A stretch of DNA of 64,000 bases from Burkholderia sp. SRS-46. GTDB taxonomy: Bacteria; Pseudomonadota; Gammaproteobacteria; Burkholderiales; Burkholderiaceae. The notes below the pieces were generated by a model. It did no database searches, was not told the DNA's origin, and was given only the letters and a program-made list of their open reading frames with translations. Both the position numbers and the translations under genes were made by a program. Positions 19,413 through 30,224 of the stretch are shown here, in pieces (position 1 is the stretch's first letter; every line of letters starts with the position of its first letter). Location of the stretch: NCBI RefSeq assembly GCF_004343775.1, contig NZ_PTXL01000006.1:434001-498000 (forward strand), read 5' to 3'.

Positions 19413-20414
19413 TCAATGTGCGTTGAGCTGCTGGATCCCCGCGAGCAACCAGCCCTGGCCACCCGACTTCGTCAGGTTCCAGACTTCGTCGAACGGCGCG
19501 GCCGGCGCGCTCGCCGATTCGCGGATCAGGCCGTGGAAGCGGACGCTCGCCGACTGCTCGATGCCGCGATCCTCGATCGCGACCAGCTCGGCGTCGAGCT
19601 GCACGACGTCGGTCTGGTTCGCCTCGTTGCCGCGCGAGTCCAGGTCGATCTTGATCTCCGCGAACATTTCAGGCGTCGTGAACTCGCGGATGTCCGCCAG
19701 GTTGCCCTGGTCCCACGCGGCCTGCAGGCGCACGAAATAGACCTTGGCGCTGCGCACGAACGCTTCGGTGTCGAAGCCCGCCGGCACTTGCAGCGGTGCG
19801 GCTGCCGCACCCGCCGCTGCCGCGCCAGCCGCGCCCCCGCCGAACACGCCCTGCGCTTCGTTCGCGTAGCTGCTGCCGTTGCCGGCCTGGAACGACGGGC
19901 CTTGCGTGTAGTTGCCCGACGCCGAGCCGCCCGCCGAATAAGCCGGCTCGTTCGAGCGGCGGCGGTTCATGAACTTGCGGATCAGCCAGATGCCGACCGC
20001 CGCGAGCAGCGCGATCACGATCAGGTTCGACATCATGCCGGCGAACGCCTCGCCCAGACCGAAGTGCGACAGCAGCGCCGCGATGCCGAGGCCGGCCGCG
20101 AGGCCGGCGATCGGCCCGAGCCAGCGCGAGCGGTTGGGCTGCGCGGCCGGCGCGGGTGCGGCCGGGTTCGCGCGCTGCGCCTGCGACGGCGCGGCCTGCT
20201 GCATCGGCTGCTGCGCGGGCGGCGTCGCCTGGCGCTGCGTGACGGTGGAGTTCTGGCGGCCCATGCTGCGTCCACCGCCCACCCGCTTGGCTTCAGCGTC
20301 GAGCGATGCGAACGTGCCGGCCGTCAGCAGGCCGACCATCAGCAGCGTGCCGAGCCGTCGCGCCCAGGGCTTCGACGGCTTGCTACGGTTGAACAACGTG
20401 CGCGATTGGGACAT
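19413..20414 (-). CDS. Tim44-like domain membrane protein
   Basis: 333-residue protein with an N-terminal signal/anchor (LGTLLMVGLLTAGTFASLDA), a Gln/Pro/Ala-rich linker, two further hydrophobic segments (WLGPIAGLAAGLGIAALL and MMSNLIVIALLAAVGIWLI) and a C-terminal Tim44-like domain (residues about 210-330, DTEAFVRSAKVYFVRLQAAWD). Function in bacteria is unknown; the domain is associated with membrane-near protein or lipid contacts. The ATG at 20414 (MSQSRTLF) has GGAG 6 bases before it and is preferred to the ATG two codons upstream. It lies 41 bases after ubiE. Confidence 0.88.
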   Translation of the reverse strand: MSQSRTLFNRSKPSKPWARRLGTLLMVGLLTAGTFASLDAEAKRVGGGRSMGRQNSTVTQRQATPPAQQPMQQAAPSQAQRANPAAPAPAAQPNRSRWLGPIAGLAAGLGIAALLSHFGLGEAFAGMMSNLIVIALLAAVGIWLIRKFMNRRRSNEPAYSAGGSASGNYTQGPSFQAGNGSSYANEAQGVFGGGAAGAAAAGAAAAPLQVPAGFDTEAFVRSAKVYFVRLQAAWDQGNLADIREFTTPEMFAEIKIDLDSRGNEANQTDVVQLDAELVAIEDRGIEQSASVRFHGLIRESASAPAAPFDEVWNLTKSGGQGWLLAGIQQLNAH

Positions 20415-20455
20415 CAGCATCTCCAGATGTAAGGCAAATGTATGGAAAGAACCCC

Positions 20456-21187
20456 TTAGTACTTGGTTCCCACGTGTAAAGCTACCACGCCACCTGACAA
20501 ATTGTAATATTTGACGGCATCGAGGCCCGCTTGTTCCATCATCGTCTTCAGTGTGTCCTGATCGGGATGCATGCGGATAGATTCGGCAAGATACCGGTAA
20601 CTGTCGGCATCTTTCGCGAACTTGTCGCCAAGCCACGGTAATACTTTGAAAGAATAGACATCGTACGCTTTTTTCAGCGGCTCCCAGACTTTCGAGAATT
20701 CCAGCACCATCACGCGGCCGCCCGGCTTCGCGACGCGGCGCATCTCGGCAAGCGCGGCGTCCTTGTGCGTCATGTTGCGCAGCCCGAACGCGACCGTGAC
20801 GACGTCGAAGTAGTTGTCCGGAAACGGGATTTTCTCGGCGTCGCACAGCAGCGACGGCGTCACGATGCCCTTGTCGAGCAGCCGGTCGCGGCCGACGCGC
20901 AGCATCGATTCGTTGATGTCCGTGTGCCAGACCTCGCCCGTCGGCCCGGCGGCCTTCGCGAACGCCTTGGTCAGGTCGCCCGTGCCGGCCGCGATGTCGA
21001 GCACCCGGTAGCCGGGGCGGACATTCGCCTGCGCGATCGTGAACGCCTTCCACGCGCGGTGCATGCCCGCCGACATCAGGTCGTTCATCAGATCGTAGTT
21101 GCTCGCGACCGAATGGAACACGCCCGCCACTTTCTTCGCTTTATCGTTTTCCTCGACGCTTTCGAAGCCGAAGTGGGTTTTGCTCAT
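20456..21187 (-). CDS. ubiE: UbiE, ubiquinone/menaquinone C-methyltransferase
   Basis: SAM-dependent C-methyltransferase of 243 residues acting on the benzoquinol ring of ubiquinone (and on demethylmenaquinol where present). Motifs: [18 protein letters not shown] at the N-terminus, SAM-binding [16 protein letters not shown], and the family block [20 protein letters not shown]. The C-terminus [15 protein letters not shown] is the expected one. It works in the same pathway as the nearby ubiJ and ubiB. Confidence 0.97.
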   Translation of the reverse strand: MSKTHFGFESVEENDKAKKVAGVFHSVASNYDLMNDLMSAGMHRAWKAFTIAQANVRPGYRVLDIAAGTGDLTKAFAKAAGPTGEVWHTDINESMLRVGRDRLLDKGIVTPSLLCDAEKIPFPDNYFDVVTVAFGLRNMTHKDAALAEMRRVAKPGGRVMVLEFSKVWEPLKKAYDVYSFKVLPWLGDKFAKDADSYRYLAESIRMHPDQDTLKTMMEQAGLDAVKYYNLSGGVVALHVGTKY

Positions 21188-21212
21188 CGCGGTGATCCTC
21201 AGTAAATGGCAA

Positions 21213-21237
21213 GACGGCGCCGAGAGCCGGCGCCGTC
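21213..21237 (-). terminator. Hairpin between DUF971 gene and ubiE
   Basis: Perfect 10-bp stem gacggcgccg (21213-21222) / cggcgccgtc (21228-21237), loop agagc, located right after the DUF971 stop. The following minus-strand bases TTGCCATTT are only weakly T-rich, so it may be a leaky terminator. Confidence 0.45.
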
Positions 21238-21239
21238 GT

Positions 21240-21653
21240 TCAGTGGCAGTGGCCGTGCGACGCGCCCGCCGCCGGCATCGGGGCGTCGCGCTCGACGCCC
21301 GCCGCCTTCAGTTTGTCGAAATACTCGCGCCAGAGCGCGTCCTGGCGCGTGGCCAGCTCGTACAGAAAGTCCCACGAATAGATGCCGGTCGAATGGCCGT
21401 CGGAGAACGTGGGCTGCAGCGCGTAGTTGCCGACGCCCTCGAGCGCGGTGATCGTCACCTCGCGCTTGCCGGTCTGCAGGGTTTCCTGGCCCGGCCCGTG
21501 GCCGCGCACCTCGGCCGACGGCGAATAGACGCGCATCAGCTCGAACGGGATGCGGTAGCTCTCGCCGTTCGGATATTGCAATTCGAGCACGCGCGACACC
21601 GCGTGCACGACGACGCCCGACGGAATCGGGGTCGTGGAAGTCAAACCGCTCAT
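21240..21653 (-). CDS. DUF971 (GBBH-like N-terminal) domain protein
   Basis: 137-residue protein of the DUF971 family, related to the N-terminal domain of gamma-butyrobetaine hydroxylase. The typical core [29 protein letters not shown] is present (residues about 21-49), then [24 protein letters not shown]. The C-terminus is His-rich (ASHGHCH) and could bind metal. Function is unknown; homologues often sit beside ubiE. Its start overlaps the HIT gene stop by four bases. Confidence 0.88.
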   Translation of the reverse strand: MSGLTSTTPIPSGVVVHAVSRVLELQYPNGESYRIPFELMRVYSPSAEVRGHGPGQETLQTGKREVTITALEGVGNYALQPTFSDGHSTGIYSWDFLYELATRQDALWREYFDKLKAAGVERDAPMPAAGASHGHCH

Positions 21654-22093
21654 GGCTGCCTCGAATCGGTCACTCGTTGAATCTCTTCACGCACCGCATT
21701 GTGCAGCAACGTGGCCTGCGCGGTGCGCAGGCGCAGCAGCGCCTCGGACACGCTGCGCTGCCGCGGCGCCCACACCGGCTGCGGGAAATGCGCGTCGTTC
21801 GAGAAGCGCGGGATCACGTGCCAGTGCACGTGCGGCACCACGTTGCCGAGGCTCGCGAGATTCACCTTGCTCGGCTGCATCACGCGCCGCACCGCGCGCT
21901 CGACCGCGCACACGACATCCATCACGCGGGCGCGCTCGGCGTCGCCCAGATCGGAGAACTCGGCGACGTGCGCGCCCCAGATCACCCGGCAGAAGCCCGG
22001 GTAGTCGTGCTCGCCCGTCGCGAGGACGACACGCAGCGCATCGTCCTGCCACAGCACCTCGCCGCCGTCTTCACGGCAAAACACGCATTCCAT
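21650..22093 (-). CDS. HIT family protein
   Basis: Histidine-triad nucleotide-binding protein of 147 residues. The catalytic triad is in VVPHVHWHVIPRF, and CVFC at residues 3-6 could form a zinc site together with other ligands. HIT enzymes hydrolyse nucleotide phosphoramidates or dinucleoside polyphosphates; the substrate here is open. Start MECVFCRED at 22093 is chosen because the upstream extension has no family sequence. It overlaps the DUF971 start by four bases, so the two are co-translated. Confidence 0.9.
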   Translation of the reverse strand: MECVFCREDGGEVLWQDDALRVVLATGEHDYPGFCRVIWGAHVAEFSDLGDAERARVMDVVCAVERAVRRVMQPSKVNLASLGNVVPHVHWHVIPRFSNDAHFPQPVWAPRQRSVSEALLRLRTAQATLLHNAVREEIQRVTDSRQP

Positions 22094-22182
22094 CGTCGGC
22101 TCCTGTCGATCGGAATCGGCGCGAGGCGCTGGCGCGCCCGGCTCCGCTCCCATGCATCGCTAGTCGTGCGTTCAAGCCCGCA

Positions 22183-25100
22183 TTAGACCAGCACGCGCTC
22201 GATCCCGCCATGGTTCGCGCGTGCGACATAGTCGGCCATCCAGTTCTCGCCGAGCACCTGGCGCGCGATCTCGACGACGATGTAGTCGGCCTCGACGTTC
22301 GCATCCTCGTTGTAGCGCGACAGGCCCTGCAGGCACGACGGGCAGCTGGTCAGGATCTTCACGTCCGCGCCGCTCGCCGCCGGCGCCGGCGCACCGCCGG
22401 CCACGACCGGGATGCTGCGCAGCTTGGCCGCGCCCTTGCGGATCTCCTCTTCCTTGCGGAAGCGGACCTGCGTCGACACGTCCGGACGCGTGACCGCGAG
22501 CGTACCCGACTCGCCGCAGCAGCGCTCGTTCTTCTCGATCTTGTAGCCGTCCTTCTCCGTGCCCATCAGCTCGTTGACGAGCTTGACCGGGTCCATCGTC
22601 TTGATCGGCGTGTGGCACGGGTCGTGATACATGTAGCGCGTGCCCGTCACGCCGTCGAGCTTCATCCCCTTCTCGAGCAGGAACTCGTGGATGTCGATGA
22701 TCCGGCAGCCCGGGAAGATCTTGTCGAATTCATACCCGGCGAGCTGGTCGTAGCAGGTGCCGCACGACACGACCACCGTCTTGATGTCGAGGTAGTTCAG
22801 CGTGTTTGCAACCCGGTGGAACAGCACGCGGTTGTCGGTGACGATCTTCTCGGCCTTGTCGTACTGGCCCGAGCCGCGCTGCGGGTAGCCGCAGCACAGG
22901 TAGCCCGGCGGCAGCACCGTCTGCACGCCCGCTTCCCACAGCATCGCCTGCGTCGCGAGGCCGACCTGCGAGAACAGGCGCTCGGAGCCGCAGCCCGGGA
23001 AGTAGAACACCGCTTCCGAATCGACGGTCGTCGTCTTCGGGTTGCGGATGATCGGCACGATCTTGTTGTCCTCGATGTCGAGCAGCGCGCGCGCCGTCTT
23101 CTTCGGCAGGTTGCCCGGCATCTTCTTGTTGACGAAGTGGATCACCTGCTCGACGACGGGCGGCTTGCCGACGGTCGCGGGCGGGTGCTGCGTCTGCTTC
23201 GTCACGACCTTCTTCAGCATGTCGTTCGCGAAGCGCTGCACCTTGTAGCCGGCCCCCATCATCACGCTGCGCGCGATGTTGATCGTCTGCGGATTGGTCG
23301 CGTTCAGGAAGAACATGCCCGCCGCATTGCCGGCGTTGAACTTCTTCTTGCCCATCTTGCGCAACAGGTTGCGCATGTTCATCGTCACGTCGCCGAAGTC
23401 GATCTTCACCGGGCACGGCGTCGCGCACTTGTGGCACACCGTGCAATGGTCGGCCACGTCGTTGAACTCGTCCCAGTGCTTGATCGACACGCCGCGCCGC
23501 GTCTGCTCCTCGTACAGGAACGCCTCGACCAGCAGCGACGTCGCGAGGATCTTGTTGCGCGGGCTGTACAGCAGGTTCGCGCGCGGCACGTGGGTCGCGC
23601 ACACCGGCTTGCACTTGCCGCAGCGCAGGCAGTCCTTCACCGAATCGGCGATCGCGCCGATGTCGGACTGCTGCATGATCAGCGATTCGTAGCCCATCAG
23701 CCCGAAGCTCGGCGTATACGCGTTGCGCAGGTCGGCGCCGTCGAGCAGCTTGCCCTTGTTGAAGCGGCCGTTCGGATCGACCCGCTGCTTGTACGCGCGG
23801 AATTCGGCGATCTCGTCGTCGGTCAGGAACTCGAGCTTCGTGATGCCGATACCGTGCTCGCCGGAGATCACGCCGTCGAGCGAGCGTGCGAGCGTCATGA
23901 TGCGCGCGACCGCCGCGTGGGCGTCCTGCAGCATCTCGTAGTTGTCGGAGTTGACCGGCAGGTTGGTGTGGACGTTGCCGTCGCCCGCGTGCATGTGCAG
24001 CGCGACGAACACGCGGCCGCGCAGCACCTGCTTGTGGATCGCCTGCGCCTCGTCGAGGATCGGCTTGAACGCGCCGCCGTTGAAGATCGCGCGCAGCTCG
24101 GCGCGGATCTCCTGCTTCCACGAGATCCGCACCGTGCGGTCCTGCGTGACGTGGAACACGTTCACGCCCGGCTGCTGGTCGACGCGATCCGCGAACTTCT
24201 CGGCGAGCGCCTCGTAGCCGAGCTGCACGAGGTAGTGCTGCGCCTCGCGCAGCGGCAGGTCGAGCCGGTCGCGCACGAATTCCCAGCGCGCGCGCACCCG
24301 CTTGAGCAGCTCGAGCGCCTGCTGCACACGGTCTTCCAGCAGCTCGGCGCTCGGGATCTCGCTCGCGTCGTCGGACTTGCCGAGCGGCAGGTTGCCGGTG
24401 CGGAAGAACGCTTCCAGCGCGTCGACCAGCTGCAGCTTGTTCTTCAGCGACAGCTCGATGTTGATCCGCTCGATGCCGTCGGTGTACTCGCCCATCCGGT
24501 TCAGCGGGATGACGACGTCCTCGTTGATCTTGAACGCGTTGGTATGCTTCGCGATCGCGGCCGTGCGGCTGCGGTCGAGCCAGAAGCGCTTGCGGGCCTC
24601 CGCGCTGACCGCGACGAAGCCCTCGCCGCTCTTGCCGTTCGCCATCCGGATGACTTCCGACGTCGCGTGCGCGACCGCATCGGCGTCATCGCCGACGATG
24701 TCGCCGATCAGCACCATCTTCGGGAACGCGTTGCGCTTGCTCTTGGTCGCGTAGCCGACCGCGCGCAGGTAGCGCTCGTCGAGGTGCTCGAGGCCCGCGA
24801 GGATCGCGCCGCCGTGCTTCGACGTCTCGAACAGGTAGTCCTTGATCTCGACGATGCTCGGGATCGCCTCGCGCGCCTGGCCGAAGAACTCGAGGCAGAC
24901 GGTGCGCGTGTGCGCGGGCATCTTGTGCAGCACCCAGCGCGCGGACGTGATCAGCCCGTCGCAGCCTTCCTTCTGCACGCCCGGCAGGCCCGCGAGGAAC
25001 TTGTCGGTGACGTCCTTGCCGAGGCCTTCCTTGCGGAACCGGCGGCCCTCGATCTCGAGCATCTCGCTCTTCAGCAGCTTCTCGCCCGGCGCGTAGGCGC

Positions 25101-26199
25101 CGTCGAACCACTTCAGCTCGAAGCGCGCGACCGGAATGTCGTGGATCTTGCCCTGGTTATGCTCGTGGCGCGTGACTTCCAGCCAGTTGCCGTCCGGGTC
25201 GACCATCCGCCACCAGGCCAGGTTGTCGAGCGCGGTGCCCCACAGCACGGCCTTCTTGCCGCCCGCGTTCATCGCGACGTTGCCGCCGATGCACGACGCG
25301 TCGAGCGAGGTCGGATCGACCGCGAACACGTAGCCGGCCGCTTCGGCCGCCTCGGTCACGCGGCGCGTGACGACGCCCGCGCCGGAGAAAATCGTCGCCA
25401 CCTTGTGCGGCACGCCCGGCAGCTCGGTCAGCTCGACCGCGCCGAGCTGCTCCAGTTTTTCGGTGTTGATCACGGCCGAGAACGGCGTGAGCGGTACCGC
25501 GCCGCCCGTGTAGCCGGTGCCGCCGCCGCGCGGGATCACCGTCAGGCCGAGCTCGAAGCAGGCCTTGATCAGGCCCGCGATCTCGGCTTCGGTATCGGGG
25601 GTCAGCACGACGAACGGATATTCGACGCGCCAGTCGGTCGCGTCGGTCACGTGCGACACGCGCGACAGCCCGTCGAAGCGGATGTTGTCCTTCTGCGTGC
25701 AGCGGCCGAGCGCCTTGGTCGCGCGGCGGCGCAGCTCGGCCATCTTGTCGAATTCGTCCGCGAACGCGTCGACCGCGCGCTGCGCGGCGGCCTCGAGCAT
25801 CCCGACGCGCACCGCGCGCTCGCGGCCGGCATCGTCCTGGTGGGCGGTGAGGTCGGCGCGGCGGCGCTTCTCGATCTCGCCGAGGCGGTGGTTCAGCGCC
25901 TCGATCAGCAGCGCGCGGCGCTTCGGGTTGTCGAGCAGGTCGTCCTGCAGGTACGGGTTGCGGCGCACGACCCAGATGTCGCCCAGCACCTCGTACAGCA
26001 TCCGGGCCGAGCGGCCGGTGCGGCGCTCGGCGCGCAGCTCGTCGAGCACGGCCCACGCTTCCTCGCCCAGCAGGCGGATCACGATCTCGCGATCGGAGAA
26101 CGAGGTGTAGTTGTACGGAATCTCACGCAGACGGGGCGCGGGGTCGGCGGCGACGGCGGCGGCCGCGCCATGCGGATCGAATACTTGTGGTGCGTTCAT
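22183..26199 (-). CDS. Giant FAD-linked oxidase / Fe-S / CCG-domain oxidoreductase (DUF3683 family)
   Basis: 1338-residue fusion. From the N-terminus: a DUF3683-like region ([20 protein letters not shown]), an FAD-binding PCMH-type domain ([19 protein letters not shown]), an FAD-oxidase C-terminal domain ([15 protein letters not shown]), two 4Fe-4S motifs ([11 protein letters not shown] near residue 854; [13 protein letters not shown] near 920), and two CCG cysteine-rich domains ([49 protein letters not shown]). This is the domain set of D-lactate dehydrogenase/glycolate oxidase plus their Fe-S partner in one chain. It probably oxidises a D-2-hydroxyacid and passes electrons to quinone. No membrane helix is seen. 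Substrate unknown. Confidence 0.9.
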   Translation of the reverse strand: MNAPQVFDPHGAAAAVAADPAPRLREIPYNYTSFSDREIVIRLLGEEAWAVLDELRAERRTGRSARMLYEVLGDIWVVRRNPYLQDDLLDNPKRRALLIEALNHRLGEIEKRRRADLTAHQDDAGRERAVRVGMLEAAAQRAVDAFADEFDKMAELRRRATKALGRCTQKDNIRFDGLSRVSHVTDATDWRVEYPFVVLTPDTEAEIAGLIKACFELGLTVIPRGGGTGYTGGAVPLTPFSAVINTEKLEQLGAVELTELPGVPHKVATIFSGAGVVTRRVTEAAEAAGYVFAVDPTSLDASCIGGNVAMNAGGKKAVLWGTALDNLAWWRMVDPDGNWLEVTRHEHNQGKIHDIPVARFELKWFDGAYAPGEKLLKSEMLEIEGRRFRKEGLGKDVTDKFLAGLPGVQKEGCDGLITSARWVLHKMPAHTRTVCLEFFGQAREAIPSIVEIKDYLFETSKHGGAILAGLEHLDERYLRAVGYATKSKRNAFPKMVLIGDIVGDDADAVAHATSEVIRMANGKSGEGFVAVSAEARKRFWLDRSRTAAIAKHTNAFKINEDVVIPLNRMGEYTDGIERINIELSLKNKLQLVDALEAFFRTGNLPLGKSDDASEIPSAELLEDRVQQALELLKRVRARWEFVRDRLDLPLREAQHYLVQLGYEALAEKFADRVDQQPGVNVFHVTQDRTVRISWKQEIRAELRAIFNGGAFKPILDEAQAIHKQVLRGRVFVALHMHAGDGNVHTNLPVNSDNYEMLQDAHAAVARIMTLARSLDGVISGEHGIGITKLEFLTDDEIAEFRAYKQRVDPNGRFNKGKLLDGADLRNAYTPSFGLMGYESLIMQQSDIGAIADSVKDCLRCGKCKPVCATHVPRANLLYSPRNKILATSLLVEAFLYEEQTRRGVSIKHWDEFNDVADHCTVCHKCATPCPVKIDFGDVTMNMRNLLRKMGKKKFNAGNAAGMFFLNATNPQTINIARSVMMGAGYKVQRFANDMLKKVVTKQTQHPPATVGKPPVVEQVIHFVNKKMPGNLPKKTARALLDIEDNKIVPIIRNPKTTTVDSEAVFYFPGCGSERLFSQVGLATQAMLWEAGVQTVLPPGYLCCGYPQRGSGQYDKAEKIVTDNRVLFHRVANTLNYLDIKTVVVSCGTCYDQLAGYEFDKIFPGCRIIDIHEFLLEKGMKLDGVTGTRYMYHDPCHTPIKTMDPVKLVNELMGTEKDGYKIEKNERCCGESGTLAVTRPDVSTQVRFRKEEEIRKGAAKLRSIPVVAGGAPAPAASGADVKILTSCPSCLQGLSRYNEDANVEADYIVVEIARQVLGENWMADYVARANHGGIERVLV

Positions 26200-26748
26200 G
26201 TTCGGACGACTCGGAGGGCCGATGCACCGGACGGGGGCGTCGGCAAGCGCGTGGGCGCAATCTTGGGGAAATCTGTTCTGTTACCAGGCGGGCGACTGCG
26301 TTGCATGGGACCGGAGCGGGCGCTCAAGCGCCAACACCGGTCGACATAGCCTGGCGGCACTCGGGGCCATCAGCACGATCGCGCGCAGCGCGCATGCCGT
26401 TCCGCCGCGGGGCTGGCTGCGCGCGGCGACGGCTTCAAAAGGGCGATCCGAGGGTGCCTCTGCATCTTCCGATCCTTGATTCAAAACGGAATTCTAACTC
26501 ATGATCGGGCATCGCGTGAGCGGTCGGACAGGCCGTGGGGGTATGGCCGGAAGCCCCGCCAGCCGGGCCGCAGCGCGGTTTCGTACGGCCATTCGCCGTC
26601 CGTCCGGTCGGTAACCGGCCGGTTAAGCCGGCCAAAAACCCGGCGGCGGCCCGCAATACGGTACGCATTCGCATGGGCTGGGAGGCAACGGTGCCTTGGC
26701 GCTATCATTGATCTTTTACGTCTGCATCCGCACTGCACGCGAGCGCCC
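26200..26748. other. Divergent intergenic region before ilvA
   Basis: 549 bases between divergent genes, with no gene I can support. It should hold promoters for the FAD/Fe-S gene (left) and ilvA (right). It has a palindrome aaccggccggtt at 26613-26624 and overlapping it the inverted repeat ggccgg/ccggcc (26617-26633); neither has a T tract. Nothing else stands out. Confidence 0.5.
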
Positions 26749-28272
26749 ATGGCATCCCACGACTATCTGAAGAAAATCCTCACCGCGCGCGTCTACGACG
26801 TCGCGATCGAGACGGAGCTCGAACCGGCCCGCAACCTGTCGGCCCGGCTGCGCAACCCGATCTACCTGAAGCGCGAGGACAACCAGCCGGTGTTCTCGTT
26901 CAAGCTGCGCGGCGCGTACAACAAGATGGCGCACATTCCGGCCGAAGCGCTCGCGCGCGGCGTGATCACCGCGTCGGCGGGCAACCACGCGCAGGGCGTC
27001 GCGTTCTCGGCCGCGCGCATGGGCGTGAAGGCCGTGATCGTCGTGCCGGTCACGACGCCGCAGGTGAAGGTCGACGCGGTGCGCGCGCACGGCGGCCCGA
27101 GCGTCGAGGTGATCCAGGCCGGCGAGTCGTACAGCGACGCATACGCGCACGCGGTCAAGGTGCAGGAAGAGCGCGGCCTCACGTTCGTCCACCCGTTCGA
27201 CGATCCTTACGTGATCGCCGGCCAGGGCACCATCGCGATGGAAATCCTGCGCCAGCACCAGGGCCCGATTCACGCGATCTTCGTGCCGATCGGCGGCGGC
27301 GGGCTCGCGTCCGGCATCGCCGCGTACGTGAAGGCGGTGCGCCCGGAGATCAAGGTGATCGGCGTGCAAGCCGAGGATTCGTGCGCGATGGCGCAGTCGC
27401 TGACGGCGGGCAAGCGCATCGAGCTGAGCGAGGTCGGCCTGTTCGCGGACGGCACCGCGGTGAAGCTCGTCGGCGAGGAAACCTTCCGGCTCTGCAGCGA
27501 ATACCTCGACGGCGTCGTGACGGTCGACACCGACGCGCTGTGCGCGGCGATCAAGGACGTGTTCCAGGACACCCGCAGCGTGCTCGAGCCGTCCGGCGCG
27601 CTCGCGGTCGCGGGCGCGAAGCGCTACGCGGAGCGCGAAGGCATCGAGAACCAGACGCTCGTCGCGGTCACGTCCGGCGCGAACATGAACTTCGACCGGA
27701 TGCGCTTCGTCGCGGAGCGCGCGGAAGTGGGCGAGGCGCGCGAGGCCGTGTTCGCGGTCACGATCCCCGAGGAACGCGGCAGCTTCAAGCGCTTCTGCTC
27801 GCTCGTCGGCGAGCGCAACGTCACCGAGTTCAACTACCGGATCGCCGATGCGCAGGCCGCGCACATCTTCGTCGGCGTGCAGATCAAGCGCCGCGGCGAA
27901 TCGGCGGAGATCGCCGCGAACTTCGAGTCGCACGGCTTCAAGAGCGTCGACCTGACGCACGACGAGCTGTCGAAGGAGCACATCCGCTACATGGTCGGCG
28001 GCCGCTCGCCGCTCGCGCTCGACGAACGCCTGTTCCGCTTCGAATTCCCCGAGCGCCCGGGCGCGCTGATGAAGTTCCTGTCGTCGATGGCGCCGGACTG
28101 GAACATCAGCCTGTTCCATTACCGCAACCAGGGCGCGGACTACAGCTCGATCCTCGTCGGCCTGCAAGTGCCGCAAGCCGACCACGCGGAATTCGAACGC
28201 TTCCTCGCGGCGCTCGGCTATCCGTACGTCGAGGAAAGCAGCAATCCGGCCTACCGCCTGTTCCTGTCGTAA
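26749..28272 (+). CDS. ilvA: Threonine ammonia-lyase, biosynthetic
   Basis: PLP enzyme of 507 residues converting threonine to 2-oxobutanoate and ammonia, the first committed step to isoleucine. The PLP lysine is Lys52 in [12 protein letters not shown], with [10 protein letters not shown] and the phosphate-binding [10 protein letters not shown]. Two ACT-like regulatory domains follow (residues about 325-505; [20 protein letters not shown] and [15 protein letters not shown]), which marks the long isoleucine-inhibited biosynthetic form. The ATG at 26749 gives the family N-terminus [11 protein letters not shown]. It is followed by queF after 23 bases. Confidence 0.96.
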   Translation: MASHDYLKKILTARVYDVAIETELEPARNLSARLRNPIYLKREDNQPVFSFKLRGAYNKMAHIPAEALARGVITASAGNHAQGVAFSAARMGVKAVIVVPVTTPQVKVDAVRAHGGPSVEVIQAGESYSDAYAHAVKVQEERGLTFVHPFDDPYVIAGQGTIAMEILRQHQGPIHAIFVPIGGGGLASGIAAYVKAVRPEIKVIGVQAEDSCAMAQSLTAGKRIELSEVGLFADGTAVKLVGEETFRLCSEYLDGVVTVDTDALCAAIKDVFQDTRSVLEPSGALAVAGAKRYAEREGIENQTLVAVTSGANMNFDRMRFVAERAEVGEAREAVFAVTIPEERGSFKRFCSLVGERNVTEFNYRIADAQAAHIFVGVQIKRRGESAEIAANFESHGFKSVDLTHDELSKEHIRYMVGGRSPLALDERLFRFEFPERPGALMKFLSSMAPDWNISLFHYRNQGADYSSILVGLQVPQADHAEFERFLAALGYPYVEESSNPAYRLFLS

Positions 28273-28295
28273 CCCTGTCGCCACCGTCACGCACC

Positions 28296-29120
28296 ATGAA
28301 TCCCGAACATTCCCCGCTCGGCAAGGCGACCGTCTACCACAACCCGTACGACGCGTCGCTGCTGTTCCCGATCCCGCGCGCCGGCGCGCGCGAGCAGATC
28401 GGCATCACGTCCTCGCTGCCGTTCTTCGGCACCGACATCTGGAACGCGTACGAGCTGTCGTGGCTCAACGCGCGCGGCAAGCCGCAGGTCGCGGTCGCGA
28501 CCTTCTACGTGCCGGCCGAATCGCCGAACATCGTCGAATCGAAGTCGTTCAAGCTGTATCTCGGCTCGTTCGCGCAGACCGCGTTCGAATCGACGGACGC
28601 GGTGCGCGACACGCTGAAGCGCGACGTGTCGGCCGCGTGCGGCGCGAGCGTCGCCGTGCAGCTGGTGTCGCCGCACGACTTCCGCAAGCTCGAGATGGAC
28701 GAGCTCGACGGGCTGTCGCTCGACCGCCTCGACCTCGACACCGACATCTACGAGCCCGATCCGTCGCTGCTCACGGCCGCGCTCGACGAGGCGCCGGTCG
28801 AGGAGACGCTCGTGTCCGACCTGCTGAAATCGAACTGCCCCGTGACCGGCCAGCCGGACTGGGGCAGCGTGCAGATCCACTACGTCGGGCCGCAGATCGA
28901 CCACGCGGGGCTGCTGCGCTACATCATCTCGTTCCGCAATCACACGGGCTTTCACGAGCAGTGCGTCGAGCGCATCTTCCTCGACATCCTGCACGCGTGC
29001 AAACCGGTGAAGCTCGCGGTGTACGCGCGCTACACGCGGCGCGGCGGGCTCGACATCAACCCGTTCCGCACCAACTACAACCAGCCGATGCCGGACAACG
29101 CGCGCACCGCGCGGCAGTGA
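28296..29120 (+). CDS. queF: NADPH-dependent 7-cyano-7-deazaguanine reductase
   Basis: Reduces the nitrile preQ0 to preQ1 in queuosine tRNA modification. 274 residues, the long YqeF/E. coli-type QueF with two tunnelling-fold halves. The catalytic Cys181 and Asp188 are in [14 protein letters not shown], and the substrate Glu is in [13 protein letters not shown]. The N-terminal half carries the QueF motif [12 protein letters not shown] for NADPH binding. It follows ilvA by 23 bases and is probably co-transcribed with it. No preQ1 riboswitch is apparent in that short gap. Confidence 0.96.
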   Translation: MNPEHSPLGKATVYHNPYDASLLFPIPRAGAREQIGITSSLPFFGTDIWNAYELSWLNARGKPQVAVATFYVPAESPNIVESKSFKLYLGSFAQTAFESTDAVRDTLKRDVSAACGASVAVQLVSPHDFRKLEMDELDGLSLDRLDLDTDIYEPDPSLLTAALDEAPVEETLVSDLLKSNCPVTGQPDWGSVQIHYVGPQIDHAGLLRYIISFRNHTGFHEQCVERIFLDILHACKPVKLAVYARYTRRGGLDINPFRTNYNQPMPDNARTARQ

Positions 29121-29126
29121 CGGACC

Positions 29127-29148
29127 GCCCCTCCTGACGCGGAGGGGC
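29127..29148. terminator. Candidate hairpin terminator after queF
   Basis: 8-bp stem gcccctcc (29127-29134) / ggaggggc (29141-29148), starting 7 bases after the queF stop and ahead of a convergent gene. No T tract follows, so termination efficiency is doubtful. Confidence 0.45.
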
Positions 29149-29162
29149 CTCGCCGCCCGGGG

Positions 29163-29613
29163 TCAGGCCTGCAGCGGCCGCTCCGGGAGGATTTCCACCA
29201 GGCGCAGCAGGTAGCCGTCGGGGTCCTGAACCAGCATCTCGATCTGGCCGTGCTCGATGTCGTCCTGCCGATACCAGGACGTGCGCGGCTCGACGAACAG
29301 CGCCACGCCGGCGGCACGGAGCCGGCCGAGGATCGGTTCGAGCGACTCGACCTCGATCTGCAGATTGATCCCCCGCCCGAACGGGCGCTCCAGCGGGCCC
29401 GTCCGCCAGCTCTCCGGGCCGTGCTGTTCGAGCATGAGCTGGCCCCCCCCCGATCTCGAGATACGCGAAGCCATCTTCCGGGCGCTCGAAGCGGATCCGG
29501 AATCCCAGCACGTCACGATAGAAGCGCACGCTTCCGGCAAGGTCCGAGCAGATCAGCTCCGGCACCAGGGCAGCCCGTTCGATGTTTTTCCTCTCGGCGA
29601 AGTCATGCGGCAC
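29163..29613 (-). pseudogene. Glyoxalase/bleomycin-resistance (VOC) family gene, frameshifted in a G9 tract
   Basis: Vicinal-oxygen-chelate fold protein read in two frames. The first part (29613 down to about 29451; LVPELICSDLAGSVRFYRDV, then GFAYLEIGGG) and the second (QLMLEQHGPESW ... EMLVQDPDGYLLRLVEI) join if one base is removed from the nine-base G run (C run at 29443-29451 on the plus strand). With eight G the junction reads LEIGGGQLMLEQ, a normal VOC sequence of about 149 residues. As given, the product is truncated or runs on in the wrong frame. GTG at 29613 is the probable start. Could be a real mutation, a phase-variable tract or an assembly error. Confidence 0.85.
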
Positions 29614-29695
29614 GTTACACGAACGGGCGGAATGCGTTGCGGAGGTTGCGGCAGTGCGGCGGATCTCGATCCTTCACCCCGAGCCCCGCACATGA

Positions 29696-29731
29696 CAAAA
29701 CGGGCCCGGCGCACGAATGCGCCGGGCCCGT
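29696..29731 (-). terminator. Intrinsic terminator after ridA
   Basis: Perfect 14-bp stem: arms 29700-29713 (acgggcccggcgca) and 29718-29731, loop cgaa. Read on the minus strand it is followed by TTTGTC, 26 bases beyond the RidA stop, ending the D-amino-acid operon. Confidence 0.85.
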
Positions 29732-29756
29732 TGCATATCGGCTCGCCGTCGGCGGC

Positions 29757-30143
29757 TTACTTCGCCGGCGCCTTGTACGCGATGCAGTCCACCTCGACCT
29801 TGCAGTCGATCACCATGCTCGACTGCACGCATGCGCGCGCCGGCGGATGCTCGCCGAAGTACGACACGAACACCTTGTTGAACGACGCGAAATCGCGCGC
29901 GTCGTCGAGCCACACGCCGCAGCGCACGACGTGCTCGAGGCCGTAGCCGGCTTCCTTCAGGATCGCGATCACGTTCTCGATCGTCTGCTTCGACTGCGTG
30001 ACGATCCCGCCCTCGACCACCTCGCCGTTCACCATCGGCGTCTGGCCCGACACGTACAGCCAGCCGTCCGCCTCGACCGCACGCGCAAACGGCATCACCT
30101 GGCCGCCCGTGCCCTTCGCTTCGCCTACGCCATATCGCTTCAT
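29757..30143 (-). CDS. RidA family protein (enamine/imine deaminase)
   Basis: 128-residue Rid-family protein that hydrolyses reactive enamine/imine intermediates released by PLP enzymes to 2-oxoacids and ammonia. Family core GGQVMPFARAVEADGWLYVSG and the arginine segment PPARACVQSSMV are visible; this arginine is required in active RidA members. It lies downstream of the N-acyl-D-amino-acid deacylase and close to a PLP D-amino-acid deaminase, whose dehydratase-type chemistry yields exactly such intermediates. Gap to the deacylase is 81 bases. Confidence 0.9.
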   Translation of the reverse strand: MKRYGVGEAKGTGGQVMPFARAVEADGWLYVSGQTPMVNGEVVEGGIVTQSKQTIENVIAILKEAGYGLEHVVRCGVWLDDARDFASFNKVFVSYFGEHPPARACVQSSMVIDCKVEVDCIAYKAPAK

Positions 30144-30224
30144 CGTTTCACTCCAGTTCTCGGTTACAGATGCGCGCGCCGGTCGCGGCGCGCGCGGAAG
30201 ATTGGCGGCGATGCCGCGCGGCGC

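Noticed and set aside
21634-26349. Very long open frame (1571 codons) on the plus strand opposite the FAD/Fe-S gene
   Set aside because: It is rich in Arg/His/Asp/Val/Ala, has no domain signature and mirrors the codon bias of the real gene on the other strand; typical antisense shadow in high-GC DNA.
26613-26633. Palindrome aaccggccggtt and overlapping repeat upstream of ilvA as a terminator
   Set aside because: No T tract in either direction and no upstream gene reading toward it; kept only as a note in the intergenic entry.
28273-28295. PreQ1 riboswitch before queF
   Set aside because: The gap to ilvA is only 23 bases, too short for the aptamer.
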